A stretch of DNA of 64,000 nucleotides from Rhizobium sp. NFR03 (GTDB taxonomy: Bacteria; Pseudomonadota; Alphaproteobacteria; Rhizobiales; Rhizobiaceae), in assembly GCF_900111275.1 (NCBI RefSeq), contig NZ_FOGR01000004.1:558001-622000 (forward strand), in the 5' to 3' direction. Below the pieces are notes generated by a model that searched no databases, had not been told where the DNA came from, and saw only the letters and a program-made list of their open reading frames with translations. Every line of letters starts with the position of its first letter. Position 1 is the first letter of the stretch. Below are positions 45,795 to 55,529 of this stretch, in pieces. The position numbers were made by a program, and so were the translations under genes.

Positions 45795-46504
45795 GCGTTC
45801 ATCAGATCAAGCGCGTCGCCCTCATCTCCGGCGCCAGCCGGGGAATCGGCAATCATGTGGCGGCAGAGCTTCTGCGTCAGGGCTGGACGGTGTCGCTCGG
45901 CATGCGCAAACCCGTTATGCCGACCTGGGCGGTCGGACATGAAGATGCCGTTCAGCTCGTTGCCTATGATGCAGACGACACACAGGCCGAGCAGCGCTGG
46001 GTTAACGAGGCCCTGCAACGCTTCGGTCGCATCGATGCCATCGTTGCCAACGCCGGTATCATGATCCCCAAGACGGTGATCGAGGCGGACGACGAGGATA
46101 TCGACGCGATGTTCTCGGTTAACGTCAAGGCGCCAAGACGGCTGGCGAAAGCGGCCTGGGACGCGCTCTGCGCCACCGGCTGCGGCCGCTTCATCATTCT
46201 CGCGTCGCTGTCCGGCAAGCGGGTAAAGTCGGCTGCGGCCGGCAGCTACTCGCTCTCGAAGTTTGCCGCCGTCGCCCTGTCGCACGCCATCCGGCAGGCG
46301 GGTTTCGACAAGGGTGTGCGCGCGACCGCCGTGTGCCCCGGTTTTGTCGCAACCGATATGGCAGCTGCGCTCACCGACCGGCCGGCCGATCAGTTGACCC
46401 AGCCAGCCGATCTCGCCTGCATCATCGCCATGCTGATCTCTCTTCCGAACGAGGCGTCTGTCGCCGAGTTCGCCGTCAATTGCCAGCTTGAGGAGTTTTT
46501 CTGA
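45791..46504 (+). CDS. short-chain dehydrogenase/reductase
   Basis: A 237-residue classical SDR. The NAD(P) motif is GASRGIG (14-20), then NAGIM, the catalytic Ser in ILASLSGKR and Tyr-x3-Lys in GSYSLSKFA. It oxidises or reduces an alcohol/ketone in the cytosol. It overlaps the MarR gene by 4 bases and abuts the flavoprotein start (46505), so it is tightly co-translated. Substrate unknown; a product released by the DAO-type enzymes is plausible. Confidence 0.9.
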   Translation: MSVHQIKRVALISGASRGIGNHVAAELLRQGWTVSLGMRKPVMPTWAVGHEDAVQLVAYDADDTQAEQRWVNEALQRFGRIDAIVANAGIMIPKTVIEADDEDIDAMFSVNVKAPRRLAKAAWDALCATGCGRFIILASLSGKRVKSAAAGSYSLSKFAAVALSHAIRQAGFDKGVRATAVCPGFVATDMAAALTDRPADQLTQPADLACIIAMLISLPNEASVAEFAVNCQLEEFF

Positions 46505-47836
46505 ATGCCCGGTCCTTATGTCGTTCCTGTCCACGGCGATGCCGATCTGCCCAAGGAGGTGGATGTCGTTGTCATTGGGGGCGGGATCATCGGAACGTCG
46601 ACGGCGCTTGAACTCGCCGAGAGCGGCCTTCGTGTCGCGTTGTGCGAGAAGGGTGGGATCGGTCATGAACAATCCAGCCGCAACTGGGGCTGGGTGCGGA
46701 TTTCCCGTCGCGATCCGCGAGAAGTCCCGCTAATGGCGGAAAGCCTGCGGATCTGGGCGGATCTGAACCGCCGCACCGGCAGGGAGACTGGCTTCAAGCG
46801 CTCCGGGATCGTTTTCACCTGCGCCGACGAAAAGCAGTTCGACGAGCACGAGCGGTGGAACCGTAATCTGGAAGGCTACCAGATCGAATCTCATATGCTG
46901 AGCGCGGCAGAGTTCAACGCGAAATATCCCGGCAACACGATGAAAATCGCCGGTGCGCTCTACACGGCGGGCGATTGCCGGGCCGAGCCGCAGAAGGCCG
47001 CGCCCGCGATTGCCGAGGCGGCGCGGGACAAGGGCGCGCATATCCTCACGGAGTGCGCGGTGCGGGGCCTGCAGATGTCCGGCGGCCGCGTCTCCGGAGT
47101 CGTCACCGAGCGTGGCGAAATCGGCTGTACGTCGGTGGTACTGGCCGGCGGCGCGTGGTCTAGTCTGTTTTGTGGCAATCATGGCCTGGATCTGCCGCAA
47201 CTGAAGGTGCTGAATTCGGTGCTTCGCACCAAACCGCTTGCGGGCGGACCGGAGGAAGCCATCTGGGCCAGTGGCTTTGCCCTGCGCAAGCGCGCGGATG
47301 GCGGCTATACCATCGCCGACGGCTCGCAGAATGTCGTCGATATCGTTCCCTCCTCTTTCCGCTATGCCAAAAATTTCATGCCGGCGCTGTCCTATGAATG
47401 GCGCTCGCTGCGCTTCCGACTGGGCGGACGCTTCTTCGACGAGGCGCGCATTCCGCGCCGCTGGGCGCTCGATGAGGCATCGCCTTTCGAATACAATCGG
47501 GTCCTCGACCCGGTTCCATCCAAGGCCATGGTCAATGGCGCGCTGGCGCGGCTGGCAAAGGCGTTCCCTGTTTTTCAGAAGGCGGAGATCGCCCAGAGCT
47601 GGGGCGGGATGATCGACGTGACCCCGGATGCCGTTCCGGTGATCGATGCCATCGACGCCATTCCGGGCTTCCATATCGCCACCGGGTTTTCCGGCCACGG
47701 GTTCGGGATCGGACCGGCGGCGGGCCGACTGACGGCGGACATCGTGACCGGTCGCACCCCGATCGTCGATCGCCGTGATTTCCGGTTCAGCCGTTTCAGC
47801 GACGGCTCGAAGATCAAACTGGTCAGCGGCTTTTAG
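46505..47836 (+). CDS. FAD-dependent oxidoreductase, DAO/DadA family (first copy)
   Basis: A 443-residue flavoprotein with the dinucleotide motif VVIGGGIIGTSTALE (Gly25, 27, 30) and the family SSRNWGWVR block. The C-terminal GFSGHGFGIGPAAGRLTADIV closes the FAD site. Members oxidise amino acids, N-methylated amines, sarcosine-like compounds or opines, giving an imine that hydrolyses to a keto product and an amine. The ATG immediately follows the SDR stop. A GC-rich stem-loop lies just after the stop. Confidence 0.9.
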   Translation: MPGPYVVPVHGDADLPKEVDVVVIGGGIIGTSTALELAESGLRVALCEKGGIGHEQSSRNWGWVRISRRDPREVPLMAESLRIWADLNRRTGRETGFKRSGIVFTCADEKQFDEHERWNRNLEGYQIESHMLSAAEFNAKYPGNTMKIAGALYTAGDCRAEPQKAAPAIAEAARDKGAHILTECAVRGLQMSGGRVSGVVTERGEIGCTSVVLAGGAWSSLFCGNHGLDLPQLKVLNSVLRTKPLAGGPEEAIWASGFALRKRADGGYTIADGSQNVVDIVPSSFRYAKNFMPALSYEWRSLRFRLGGRFFDEARIPRRWALDEASPFEYNRVLDPVPSKAMVNGALARLAKAFPVFQKAEIAQSWGGMIDVTPDAVPVIDAIDAIPGFHIATGFSGHGFGIGPAAGRLTADIVTGRTPIVDRRDFRFSRFSDGSKIKLVSGF

Positions 47837-47843
47837 GAAAGAT

Positions 47844-47865
47844 CGGCCGGCGGGGAGACCGGCCG
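47844..47865 (+). terminator. intercistronic stem-loop before the binding-protein gene
   Basis: CGGCCGG (47844-47850) pairs with CCGGCCG (47859-47865) around an 8-base loop, 8 bases past the flavoprotein stop. No long T-run follows (GCCGTTGAAAAA), so partial termination or mRNA stabilisation is more likely than full termination. Confidence 0.5.
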
Positions 47866-47970
47866 GCCGTTGAAAAAGCATCTGGCGGCCAATGGCTGTC
47901 GGCGGCCAACCGCCCGGAGAGGCGGACGAACCGATTATCCTTTTCAATCATCGGATCAAGGGGAACTGAT

Positions 47971-49635
47971 ATGTCCAAACAGACCAAGCCTTTCATGAAC
48001 ACGACACGCCGTCAGGCGCTCGGACTTTTGGCAGTTGGCGCCTCAGGCGTCGCTTTCTCGGGCCTTGCCGGCTTCAGCCGTGCGATGGCGCAGCAGACAA
48101 AGGCGCTGAAGGGTCAACTGACCGTCGGCTTTTCACAGGAACCGACCGTCTTCAATCCGCACATGCCGCATATCGAAGTGGATGAAGGTATTCATTTCAG
48201 TATCTTCGATCCGCTTTTTTACGTCGACGAGACCGGAAAGTTCATCGCGGCCTTGGCAGCCGAGGTTCCCACAGTCGAGAATGGCGGCATTTCCGCTGAT
48301 GGCCTGTCTTGGAAGGTCAAGCTGCGCGAGAACGTCAAGTGGCATGACGGCACGCCGTTCACCGCCGAGGACGTCAAGTTCACGCTTGAACTTCTTGTCG
48401 ATCCAAATTTCCGCTCCTGGAGAAAAACCGGCCATGAGTTCGTTCGCGATCTGACAGTGGTCTCGCCGACCGAGATCACCTGGAAGATGGCAGAGCCGTT
48501 TGCGCCCTATCTATCGATCCTCGCCTCGACCTTCATCACGCCGAAGCATGCGCTGGGCGCGGAAGCCGATCGCAACACAGCGCCGTTCAACAATGCGCCT
48601 GTCGGGACCGGTCCGTTCAAGTGGAAAGAGCGGATCGCCGGAGATTATGTCCTACTGGACGCCAATGCCGATTATTTCGGCGAGGGTCCGCATGTCGAGC
48701 GGCTGATCTACAAATACGTGCCCGACCTGAATGTCCTCTACACGCAGTTCAAGACGGGCGACATCGACGTCGTCGGTCTGCAATGGATCACGCCGGACCA
48801 CTATGACGAGGCGAAGACTCTCGAAGGCAAGGTGATCAACGTCGTGCCGGGTTCGACGATCGAATCTTTCACTTTCAACATGGAACGGCCGCAGTTCAAG
48901 GACGCCGCCGTTCGTGAAGCGCTCTATCACGCGATCGACAAGCAATCGATCATCGAAGCGCTCTATTACGGTCTGCCGACGCCGACCGAGAGCTACGTCC
49001 CGCAGCAATCCTTCTACTACAATCCCGATCTTCCCAAACACGAATATTCGGTCGAAAAGGCGACGAAGCTGCTCGACGATGCCGGCTGGGCCCCAGGTGC
49101 CGACGGCATTCGCGCCAAGGATGGCGTCAAGCTGTCCTTCACCTGCTCGACGACGGCCGGCAACCATATTCGCGAGCAAGTGCAGCAGTTCATGCAGCAA
49201 TCCTTCAAGGATATCGGTGTCGAGATGACGATCTCCAACCTGCCGCCGGCCGTCATGTGGGGCGACTACTGGATGCTGTCGAAATTCGACACGGTGATCG
49301 TCGGCCTCGACTTCCTGACCGGCCCGGATCCGGACACGTCCGATTTCTTCCGCTCGACATCGAGCGCCGCGAAGGGTGGGGCAGGGCAGAATAACTGGCA
49401 GTTCGTCAATACCGAGGTCGACGAGCTCCTCGCCAAGGGCGGCAGCATATTTGTGCCGGAAGAACGCAAGGCCGTGTACCTGAAGATCCAGGAGGTCATG
49501 CGCAAGGAATTACCGTTCCTGCCTCTCTTCCAGTACGCCACGGTACGGGGCCACAAGCAGGGCATTGAAAACGTCACGCCGAACATCAACACGCGCATCG
49601 ACACGTGGAATGTCGGCGCCTGGCATCTGGCGTAA
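47971..49635 (+). CDS. ABC transporter substrate-binding protein (family 5, Dpp/Opp type), Tat signal
   Basis: A 554-residue family-5 solute-binding protein. The leader has Arg13-Arg14 in TTRRQALGLLAVG, ending AMAQQ. The mature part shows GFSQEPTVFNPHMPH, the SBP_bac_5 block WHDGTPFTAEDVKFTLE and VREALYHAIDKQSIIEALYYG. Family members bind peptides, opines, nickel or glycosides. AGGGGAA precedes the ATG. It is followed by the two permease genes. A Tat signal on such proteins is common in rhizobia. Confidence 0.92.
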   Translation: MSKQTKPFMNTTRRQALGLLAVGASGVAFSGLAGFSRAMAQQTKALKGQLTVGFSQEPTVFNPHMPHIEVDEGIHFSIFDPLFYVDETGKFIAALAAEVPTVENGGISADGLSWKVKLRENVKWHDGTPFTAEDVKFTLELLVDPNFRSWRKTGHEFVRDLTVVSPTEITWKMAEPFAPYLSILASTFITPKHALGAEADRNTAPFNNAPVGTGPFKWKERIAGDYVLLDANADYFGEGPHVERLIYKYVPDLNVLYTQFKTGDIDVVGLQWITPDHYDEAKTLEGKVINVVPGSTIESFTFNMERPQFKDAAVREALYHAIDKQSIIEALYYGLPTPTESYVPQQSFYYNPDLPKHEYSVEKATKLLDDAGWAPGADGIRAKDGVKLSFTCSTTAGNHIREQVQQFMQQSFKDIGVEMTISNLPPAVMWGDYWMLSKFDTVIVGLDFLTGPDPDTSDFFRSTSSAAKGGAGQNNWQFVNTEVDELLAKGGSIFVPEERKAVYLKIQEVMRKELPFLPLFQYATVRGHKQGIENVTPNINTRIDTWNVGAWHLA

Positions 49636-49754
49636 GCCGGGCGGGCGCCAAGCGCCCAAGTCTCCCGAGGTGCCGGGCCATATCGTTCCGGCACCTCGAT
49701 AGCCTTTTGCCACTCACCGCTGCCGCGCCTGTCGGCACGATCCGGAGTCTGTCG

Positions 49755-50705
49755 ATGCTGTATTATCTGCTTCATCGCGTGTGGCAGAGCCTCGTGCTGC
49801 TGCTGCTCGTCTCGATCATCGGATTCGCGATCCTCAACCTTGCGCCCGGCGGCCCCCTGTCGCAGTTCGCGCTGACGCCCGGCATGACCCGCGAGGCGCT
49901 CGACCGAATCGCGCACCAGATGGGTCTCGATCGTCCACTCCCGATCCAGTATCTCGAATGGGCATGGCGTCTTGTGCAAGGTGACTGGGGGAAATCCTAC
50001 CGCGACCAGCGCCCGGTTCTCGACATCATATCGGGGCATTTGTTCGCGACGTTGCTTCTGATGGTTTCCTCGACCATCGTCTCGATCCTGATCGGAACGT
50101 GGATCGGCATCAAGGGCGCGACGAAGCGCTACTCGATCTTCGATTATTCAGCCACGATCGGCGCTATGGTGGCCCTGTCGATCCCCACCTTCTGGTTTGG
50201 TCTGGTCGCCATCTATGTCTTTGCCCTGAGGCTGAAATGGCTCCCCGCCGGCAACATGTACACGATCGGCGACCAGTCATTCTATGACTATGCCATCCAT
50301 CTGGTGATGCCGAGCCTCGTGCTGGCCCTGGTCAACATCGCAGTGTGGAGCCGCTACATGCGGACCGCTACGCTTGACGTGATCAACCAGGACTTCGTGC
50401 GAACCGCGCGCGCCAAGGGGCTGACAGCGCGTCGGGTGTTGATGAAGCATGTGGTTGGCAATGCCCTGCTGCCGATGATTACCCTTGCCGGCCTGCAACT
50501 TCCGACCATTCTCGGCGGCGCACTGGTCACCGAGACGGTGTTCACCTGGCCGGGGATGGGCCGGTTGTTCCTCGATAGCCTCGGCTATCACGACTATCCG
50601 GTGGTGATGGGGCTGTTGATGTTCTCCGCCATTCTCGTGCTGCTCGGGAGCCTGCTCGCCGACCTGATGGTCGCCATCGTCGATCCCCGGATCCGACTGG
50701 GGTAG
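49755..50705 (+). CDS. ABC transporter permease (DppB type)
   Basis: A 316-residue permease. The N-terminal helix is followed by the DppB-family LAPGGPLSQFALTPGMTREA and MGLDRPLPIQYLEW blocks. The loop reads VRTARAKGLTARRVLMKHVV, and the last cytoplasmic motif VAIVDPRIRLG ends the protein. The ATG at 49755 has CGGAG upstream; the open frame to 49605 has no support. Confidence 0.9.
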   Translation: MLYYLLHRVWQSLVLLLLVSIIGFAILNLAPGGPLSQFALTPGMTREALDRIAHQMGLDRPLPIQYLEWAWRLVQGDWGKSYRDQRPVLDIISGHLFATLLLMVSSTIVSILIGTWIGIKGATKRYSIFDYSATIGAMVALSIPTFWFGLVAIYVFALRLKWLPAGNMYTIGDQSFYDYAIHLVMPSLVLALVNIAVWSRYMRTATLDVINQDFVRTARAKGLTARRVLMKHVVGNALLPMITLAGLQLPTILGGALVTETVFTWPGMGRLFLDSLGYHDYPVVMGLLMFSAILVLLGSLLADLMVAIVDPRIRLG

Positions 50706-50747
50706 GGCGGCAACGCCCCGATGCTGCCACCCACGCAAGGAGAGATC

Positions 50748-51635
50748 ATGTCCGCAACGCTTCGCCCCACCAACACCGCCGCCGGCTCCCGCTGGTGGGA
50801 AAACCGCACGCTTCGCCGCTTCGCACGCCACAGACTGGCGGTGCTGGGCCTTATCATGATCAGCATCATGATCTTCGCCTGCGTGGTGGGACCGCATCTG
50901 CTGCCCTATGACGAACTCTACATCGACCTGCGCGCCCGATTTGCGCCCCCGCTGACCGGCTACCACATCTTCGGCACGGACCCGCTCGGCCGCGACATCG
51001 CCGCCCGCCTCTTCAATGCCGGCCGGATCTCCTTGCTCGTCGGCTTTTTCGCCATGGTGCTGTCGACTGCAATCGGCACGGTCATCGGCGTTGTTGCCGG
51101 CTATTACGGAGGGCGCGTCGGCGCTGTGCTCATGCGGTTCGTCGACGCCTTCCTGTCCTTTCCCAGCATCTTTCTCCTTCTGGCGCTCGCCGCCTTCGTC
51201 AAGCCAAGCCCCTTTATGATCACGCTGATCATCGCCGTCACCAGCTGGATGGAGATCGCCCGTCTCGTGGAAGCCGAAGTCCGTTCGCTGCGCGAGCGTG
51301 ACTTCGTGCTGGCCGCGCGCATGCTCGGCCTGCCGAACGGATGGATCATGTTCCGGGAATTGCTGCCGAACGCCATCGGTCCGATCATCGTCGCAGCCAC
51401 CCTGACCGTCGCCCGCGCCATTCTGCTGGAGGCCTATATCAGCTTCCTCGGCTATGGCATTCAACCGCCGCTTCCCAGTTGGGGCAATATGCTGAACGGG
51501 GCTCAGCAATATCTCGACAAGGCGCCCTGGCTTGCCATCGTGCCCGGCGTCGCCATAACCCTTGCGGTGACCAGCTTCAACTTTCTCGGCGATGGCCTGC
51601 GCGATGCGCTGGACGCCCGCAGCGATCTGAACTGA
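50748..51635 (+). CDS. ABC transporter permease (DppC type)
   Basis: A 295-residue permease with the DppC-family features FGTDPLGRDIAARLFNAGRIS, cited in part, and AARMLGLPNGWIMFRELLPN. It has six helices and ends NFLGDGLRDALDARSDLN, the usual tail. AAGGAGA lies before ATG 50748. It is the partner of the 49755 permease and precedes the second flavoprotein gene by 12 bases. Confidence 0.9.
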   Translation: MSATLRPTNTAAGSRWWENRTLRRFARHRLAVLGLIMISIMIFACVVGPHLLPYDELYIDLRARFAPPLTGYHIFGTDPLGRDIAARLFNAGRISLLVGFFAMVLSTAIGTVIGVVAGYYGGRVGAVLMRFVDAFLSFPSIFLLLALAAFVKPSPFMITLIIAVTSWMEIARLVEAEVRSLRERDFVLAARMLGLPNGWIMFRELLPNAIGPIIVAATLTVARAILLEAYISFLGYGIQPPLPSWGNMLNGAQQYLDKAPWLAIVPGVAITLAVTSFNFLGDGLRDALDARSDLN

Positions 51636-51647
51636 GGGCATCGCGTC

Positions 51648-52973
51648 ATGACAGCGTTCTCGCCGTTCGACACGACGCTATGGTATGCCACCGCGACATC
51701 TGCTCCCGGCACAGAACCCCTCGTCGGCCGGGTCAAGGCCGATGTCTGCATCGTCGGCGCCGGCTATTGCGGCCTGACGACCGCGCTGGAGTTGGCCAGA
51801 TCCGGCGTGAAGGTTGTCGTTCTGGAACGCGAGGAAGCCGGCTTTGGCGGTTCCGGGCGCAATGCAGGCCACTGTACGCCGACTTTCACCCATTACAGCC
51901 TGCCTGAGCTGAGGCGGATGCTGGGTGAGCCGTGGGCCGAACGGCTGATTGCCCGGCAGACGCGCGCCAACGATCGCGTCTCTGCCATGATCCGCGATTA
52001 CCAGATCGACTGCGAATGGGTACAGAACGGCTATGTGATGGGCGCGCCCTACAAAGGCGCGCTCGACGATATCAAGCGCAAGGTCGAAAGCTACAATGCG
52101 GTGGGTGCGAAAACCCGGCTGCTCGATCGCAATGACGTCGCGGCGATCACCGGTAGTCCGCGTTTCCACGGCGGCTGGCTGCACGAGGAGGCCGGGCATC
52201 TCAATCCACTGGGTTATGCGCGCGGTCTTGCCCGAGCGGTCATCCAGGAAGGTGGCGAGATTTTCACAAGGTCGGCTGCCATCGACTGCGCGCGGGAGGG
52301 GGCAGGCGGCTGGGTGGTCAAAACTGCGACTGGCGAGGTCATCGCCGACAAGGTCATCTTCACCACGGGCGCCTACACGGTCGGCGGTTGGCCGAAACTC
52401 GACAGGACCTTCAAGATCCAGCGCGTCTTCGTGGCCGCCACGCAGGTTCTATCGGACGAAACGCGCCGGACCGTCCTGCCGCACAACACCACCATTCATG
52501 ACGGGCGCGGCGACATCTATGTCTATAAGTACAATGCCGAAGGACGGATCGTCGCATCCATGTTTCCGATGGGCCGTCGAGGCCGCGACATGGACTATAC
52601 CCGTCGGGTCATGAGCGAGCGGCTGAAATGGCTGCATCCTCAATTGGAAGAGGACATCCGCTGGGATTATTTCTGGTTCGGCGAACTGGACATGCAGGTC
52701 CGAACGGTTCCTCGCTTTTATGATCTTGCTCCCGGCGTCGTCGCGCTGACCGGCCTGTCCGGCCGCGGGGTGCCGACCGGCTCCATGCTTGGGTCCATCC
52801 TGTCGGAATGGGCTCTGGGCAAGCCGGACAACGAACTGGCCTTGCGGCTCGAGCCGTTGAAGGCAGCACCCTTCTACATGGGCTTCGGGCCAGCACTGAC
52901 GCTGCGTTATTACCGGCTGCGCGACAATCTCATCACCAGACTTTCGGGCGCAGCGCTGCCGCCGCACGCATGA
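51648..52973 (+). CDS. FAD-dependent oxidoreductase, DAO/PuuB-like (second copy)
   Basis: A 441-residue flavoprotein. FAD motif CIVGAGYCGLTTALE (Gly37, 39, 42), then GGSGRNAGHCTPTF, which resembles gamma-glutamylputrescine oxidase PuuB and OrdL proteins. A FGELDMQVRTVPRFY region and a late GLSGRGVPTGSMLG close the FAD site. It is distinct from the 46505 enzyme, with low similarity by eye. Two DAO-family enzymes with one importer suggest stepwise oxidation of an amine or N-substituted amino acid. Substrate unknown. Confidence 0.9.
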   Translation: MTAFSPFDTTLWYATATSAPGTEPLVGRVKADVCIVGAGYCGLTTALELARSGVKVVVLEREEAGFGGSGRNAGHCTPTFTHYSLPELRRMLGEPWAERLIARQTRANDRVSAMIRDYQIDCEWVQNGYVMGAPYKGALDDIKRKVESYNAVGAKTRLLDRNDVAAITGSPRFHGGWLHEEAGHLNPLGYARGLARAVIQEGGEIFTRSAAIDCAREGAGGWVVKTATGEVIADKVIFTTGAYTVGGWPKLDRTFKIQRVFVAATQVLSDETRRTVLPHNTTIHDGRGDIYVYKYNAEGRIVASMFPMGRRGRDMDYTRRVMSERLKWLHPQLEEDIRWDYFWFGELDMQVRTVPRFYDLAPGVVALTGLSGRGVPTGSMLGSILSEWALGKPDNELALRLEPLKAAPFYMGFGPALTLRYYRLRDNLITRLSGAALPPHA

Positions 52974-53213
52974 ACCCGTTTCACGAACGAAACACGACAT
53001 CAGCCAAGCCTTCGGCGCATACGGGTCACCCCATCGCCGCCATTCCAAGGGGCGCGGATAAGATCCTGCGCCCGCGCGCGGGGTTAAGGACCACGGCGTC
53101 CGCTGTCCAACGGAGAGAAGCAGAGCCCTGGATGGCTCCTGTTCATCCATAGTGACAGTCCTTCAGGCCATGCTATCATTGTCGTCATCGGCAAATGCCG
53201 ATCTGGAGGTGTG

Positions 53214-53423
53214 ATGGCTATGAATTCCCTGAAAGGCCCTGCATCCTATTTTCCATCTATCGAGGCGAAATACGGTCGCCCGATCGAGGAGTGGAAAGAC
53301 CTCATCCGCGGTCAAAACGGAATGAAGCATATGGAGCTGGTCAAATGGCTCAAGGAGGATCATGGAATGGGACATGGTCATGCCAACGCGCTTGTCGCCG
53401 ATACGCTTCGCGACGGACGATAG
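53214..53423 (+). CDS. DUF4287 domain protein
   Basis: A 69-residue protein with the DUF4287 pattern: YFPSIEAKYGRPIEEW, then HMELVKWLKEDHGMGHGHAN and ALVADTL. The family is common in rhizobia and actinobacteria, sometimes with a DUF5655 domain, and has no settled function. GGAGG lies just upstream; ATG 53214 or 53220 are both possible (GTG 53211 is in frame). A short perfect hairpin ATCGGCA-AA-TGCCGAT (53187-53202) lies directly before the ribosome-binding site and could mask it. Confidence 0.85.
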   Translation: MAMNSLKGPASYFPSIEAKYGRPIEEWKDLIRGQNGMKHMELVKWLKEDHGMGHGHANALVADTLRDGR

Positions 53424-53602
53424 GGGCGTAAGCCGGGACCTACAGGCTCACGGGCGTGCGGCTTGCATCGGAGGAACGTCCTCGGCGCACAATGCCCGGC
53501 CCCTTGTCCTGCCTTGGATTTACATTGCACAACCGGGCGGTTTAAGCAGGATAGTGCGGACCCGCGATAGCGCCGGGTCGGGCAGGATCCGGGCGGGCTG
53601 TA

Positions 53603-54070
53603 TTGGACTATCTTCTCCTCAAATATCTGCATGTCCTCGGCGCGATCGTTCTTCTGGGGACGGGAACGGGCATCGCGTTCTTCATGCTGATGGCCCACCG
53701 CTCCGGAGATGCCGGATTTGTGGCGAAGACGGCGGGCGTGGTGGTCGTGGCGGATATGGTCTTTACCGCGAGCGCCGTGATCGTCCAGCCGATCACCGGT
53801 TATCTCCTGGCGGATCTGATGGACGTTCCCCTGTGGGAAGGCTGGCTCGGGGTGGCGCTCCTGCTCTACGGGGTAGCCGGCGCCTTCTGGTTGCCCGTTG
53901 TCTGGATACAGGCGCGCATGCGTGACCTCGCGCTGGAGTCCGCCCGTGCGGGAACAGCGCTTTCCCCGGGCTATCACCGTTTTTACCGGATCTGGTTTCT
54001 GTTCGGCTTTCCGGGCTTCGGCTCCGTGATGGCCATCCTCTGGCTCATGATTGCAAAGCCCGGACTATGA
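53603..54070 (+). CDS. DUF2269-family membrane protein
   Basis: A 155-residue membrane protein with four hydrophobic segments. It begins MDYLLLKYLHVLGAIVLLG and continues TGTGIAFFMLMAHRSGD, as in DUF2269 proteins. This makes the TTG at 53603 the likely start, since no ATG fits the family N-terminus. Its TGA overlaps the next gene (ATGA). The DUF2269, NAD-binding/DoxX and DCC genes occur together in many proteobacteria; function not known. Confidence 0.85.
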   Translation: MDYLLLKYLHVLGAIVLLGTGTGIAFFMLMAHRSGDAGFVAKTAGVVVVADMVFTASAVIVQPITGYLLADLMDVPLWEGWLGVALLLYGVAGAFWLPVVWIQARMRDLALESARAGTALSPGYHRFYRIWFLFGFPGFGSVMAILWLMIAKPGL

Positions 54071-55434
54071 CCCAGCTACCCCGTCCCCCTATTGTCGCCG
54101 TTCTCGGCGCCTCCGGTCTGATCGGTGAGGCGATCTGCGGATACCTTCTGGCGCAAGGCCATACGGTCGTGCCCGTCGCCCGCCGTTTCACGCCCGTGCA
54201 AAGTGCCGCCTGGGACGGTCTGGCCGTTCAGATGCCTCTCGTCGATGCGGAAAGACCGGCCTTGCAGGCGGCGATCTCAAAAATGCGGGCCGACGTCATC
54301 GTCAACTGTATCGGTGCGCTTCAGGATGCGCCGGGCTCGCCGGCCGCGCGGGCCAACCGGGATTTCGTTGCCACGCTCGTTGACATCCTGCGGGACGAGA
54401 CCGGCGAAGACAACAGAGACGGGCAGCCGGGCCGCGATCCCCGGCTTCTCGTTCACGTCTCGATCCCCGGCGATGGACGGGACGATCTGACGGATTTCAG
54501 CCGGGAAAAGCGGGCGGCGGAAGCGACCATCGCGGGGTCCGGCCTGCCCTTTATCATCCTGCACCCGGGCTTTGTTCACGCAGAGGCAGCCTTCGGCGGT
54601 AGCGCCCTGATGCGCGCCCTGGCGGTTCTCCCGTTCGATCTGCCGGAGGCGGTGAGCCGCCGGCCCTTCGCCGTGACGGATGCTCGCGATATCGGCCGCA
54701 CCGTGGAGGTCGTTCTTGGGGAGTGGACAACAGGCCGGCGCGCGTGGCAGGCACACTGGGACATCATGGAAGCGGAGGCTTCGACGGTCGGTAGCGTGCT
54801 CGCGGGGCTGGCGCGCCGCCTTGCCGGGCCGAAACGACGGATTCGGGTGCCGGGCTGGATGCTCACGACAGCAAGCCGGGCCGGCGACCTGGTCTCCCGG
54901 CTCGGGTGGCGTCCTCCCGTCCGCTCGACGGCGCTTGTGGAGATGGCGCGCGGCGTCACCGGCGATCCCGCACCGTGGCGCCATGAAACAGGCCTCGAGC
55001 CGCTCTCGGGGCCTCGCACGCTCGCGATGACGGCCGCGACCGTGCAGGAGCGCTGGTTTGCCCGCCTTTACCTGCTCAAGGCGATGATCATCGGCGTTCT
55101 CGTGGTATTCTGGGTCGTCTCCGGCGGCATCGCCCTGACGGTCGCTTTCGATGCGGCGACGCGTATCCTCACGGATCACGGCTTTGCCGAACCGTTGGCA
55201 AAGGCGATCACGATCGTCACCAGCCTGATGGACATCTCCATCGGTCTTGCGATCCTCCATCGCCGAACATGCCGCATCGGCCTCCTCGCAGGCATCGGGC
55301 TCTCCCTCTTTTACATGGTCTCCGCCGCCCTGATCACCCCCGATATGTGGATCGAACCCCTTGGCGCCCTCGTCAAGACAGGCCCGTCGATCATCCTGAT
55401 GATGGTCGGGCTGGCTGTGCTCGAAGAGCGGTAG
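54067..55434 (+). CDS. NAD(P)-binding protein fused to DoxX-like membrane domain
   Basis: A 455-residue two-part protein. Residues 8-300 are an atypical SDR/NmrA-like NAD(P)-binding domain with GASGLIG (14-20), NCIGALQD and the segment HPGFVHAEAAFGGSALMR. Residues about 335-450 contain four helices of a DoxX-like/DUF4281-type region (AMIIGVLVVFWVVSGGIAL). It overlaps the DUF2269 gene by 4 bases. The fusion is known in this family group; a membrane-linked redox task is inferred only. Confidence 0.83.
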   Translation: MTQLPRPPIVAVLGASGLIGEAICGYLLAQGHTVVPVARRFTPVQSAAWDGLAVQMPLVDAERPALQAAISKMRADVIVNCIGALQDAPGSPAARANRDFVATLVDILRDETGEDNRDGQPGRDPRLLVHVSIPGDGRDDLTDFSREKRAAEATIAGSGLPFIILHPGFVHAEAAFGGSALMRALAVLPFDLPEAVSRRPFAVTDARDIGRTVEVVLGEWTTGRRAWQAHWDIMEAEASTVGSVLAGLARRLAGPKRRIRVPGWMLTTASRAGDLVSRLGWRPPVRSTALVEMARGVTGDPAPWRHETGLEPLSGPRTLAMTAATVQERWFARLYLLKAMIIGVLVVFWVVSGGIALTVAFDAATRILTDHGFAEPLAKAITIVTSLMDISIGLAILHRRTCRIGLLAGIGLSLFYMVSAALITPDMWIEPLGALVKTGPSIILMMVGLAVLEER

Positions 55435-55529
55435 CACGTCTTGCGGCAGGCAAAGCGGTTCACAGGGTGGGCCGTTCATATGACGGCAGGCACTTCTCAG
55501 CGGCCGCCGACATCGGCTATACATGTGAC

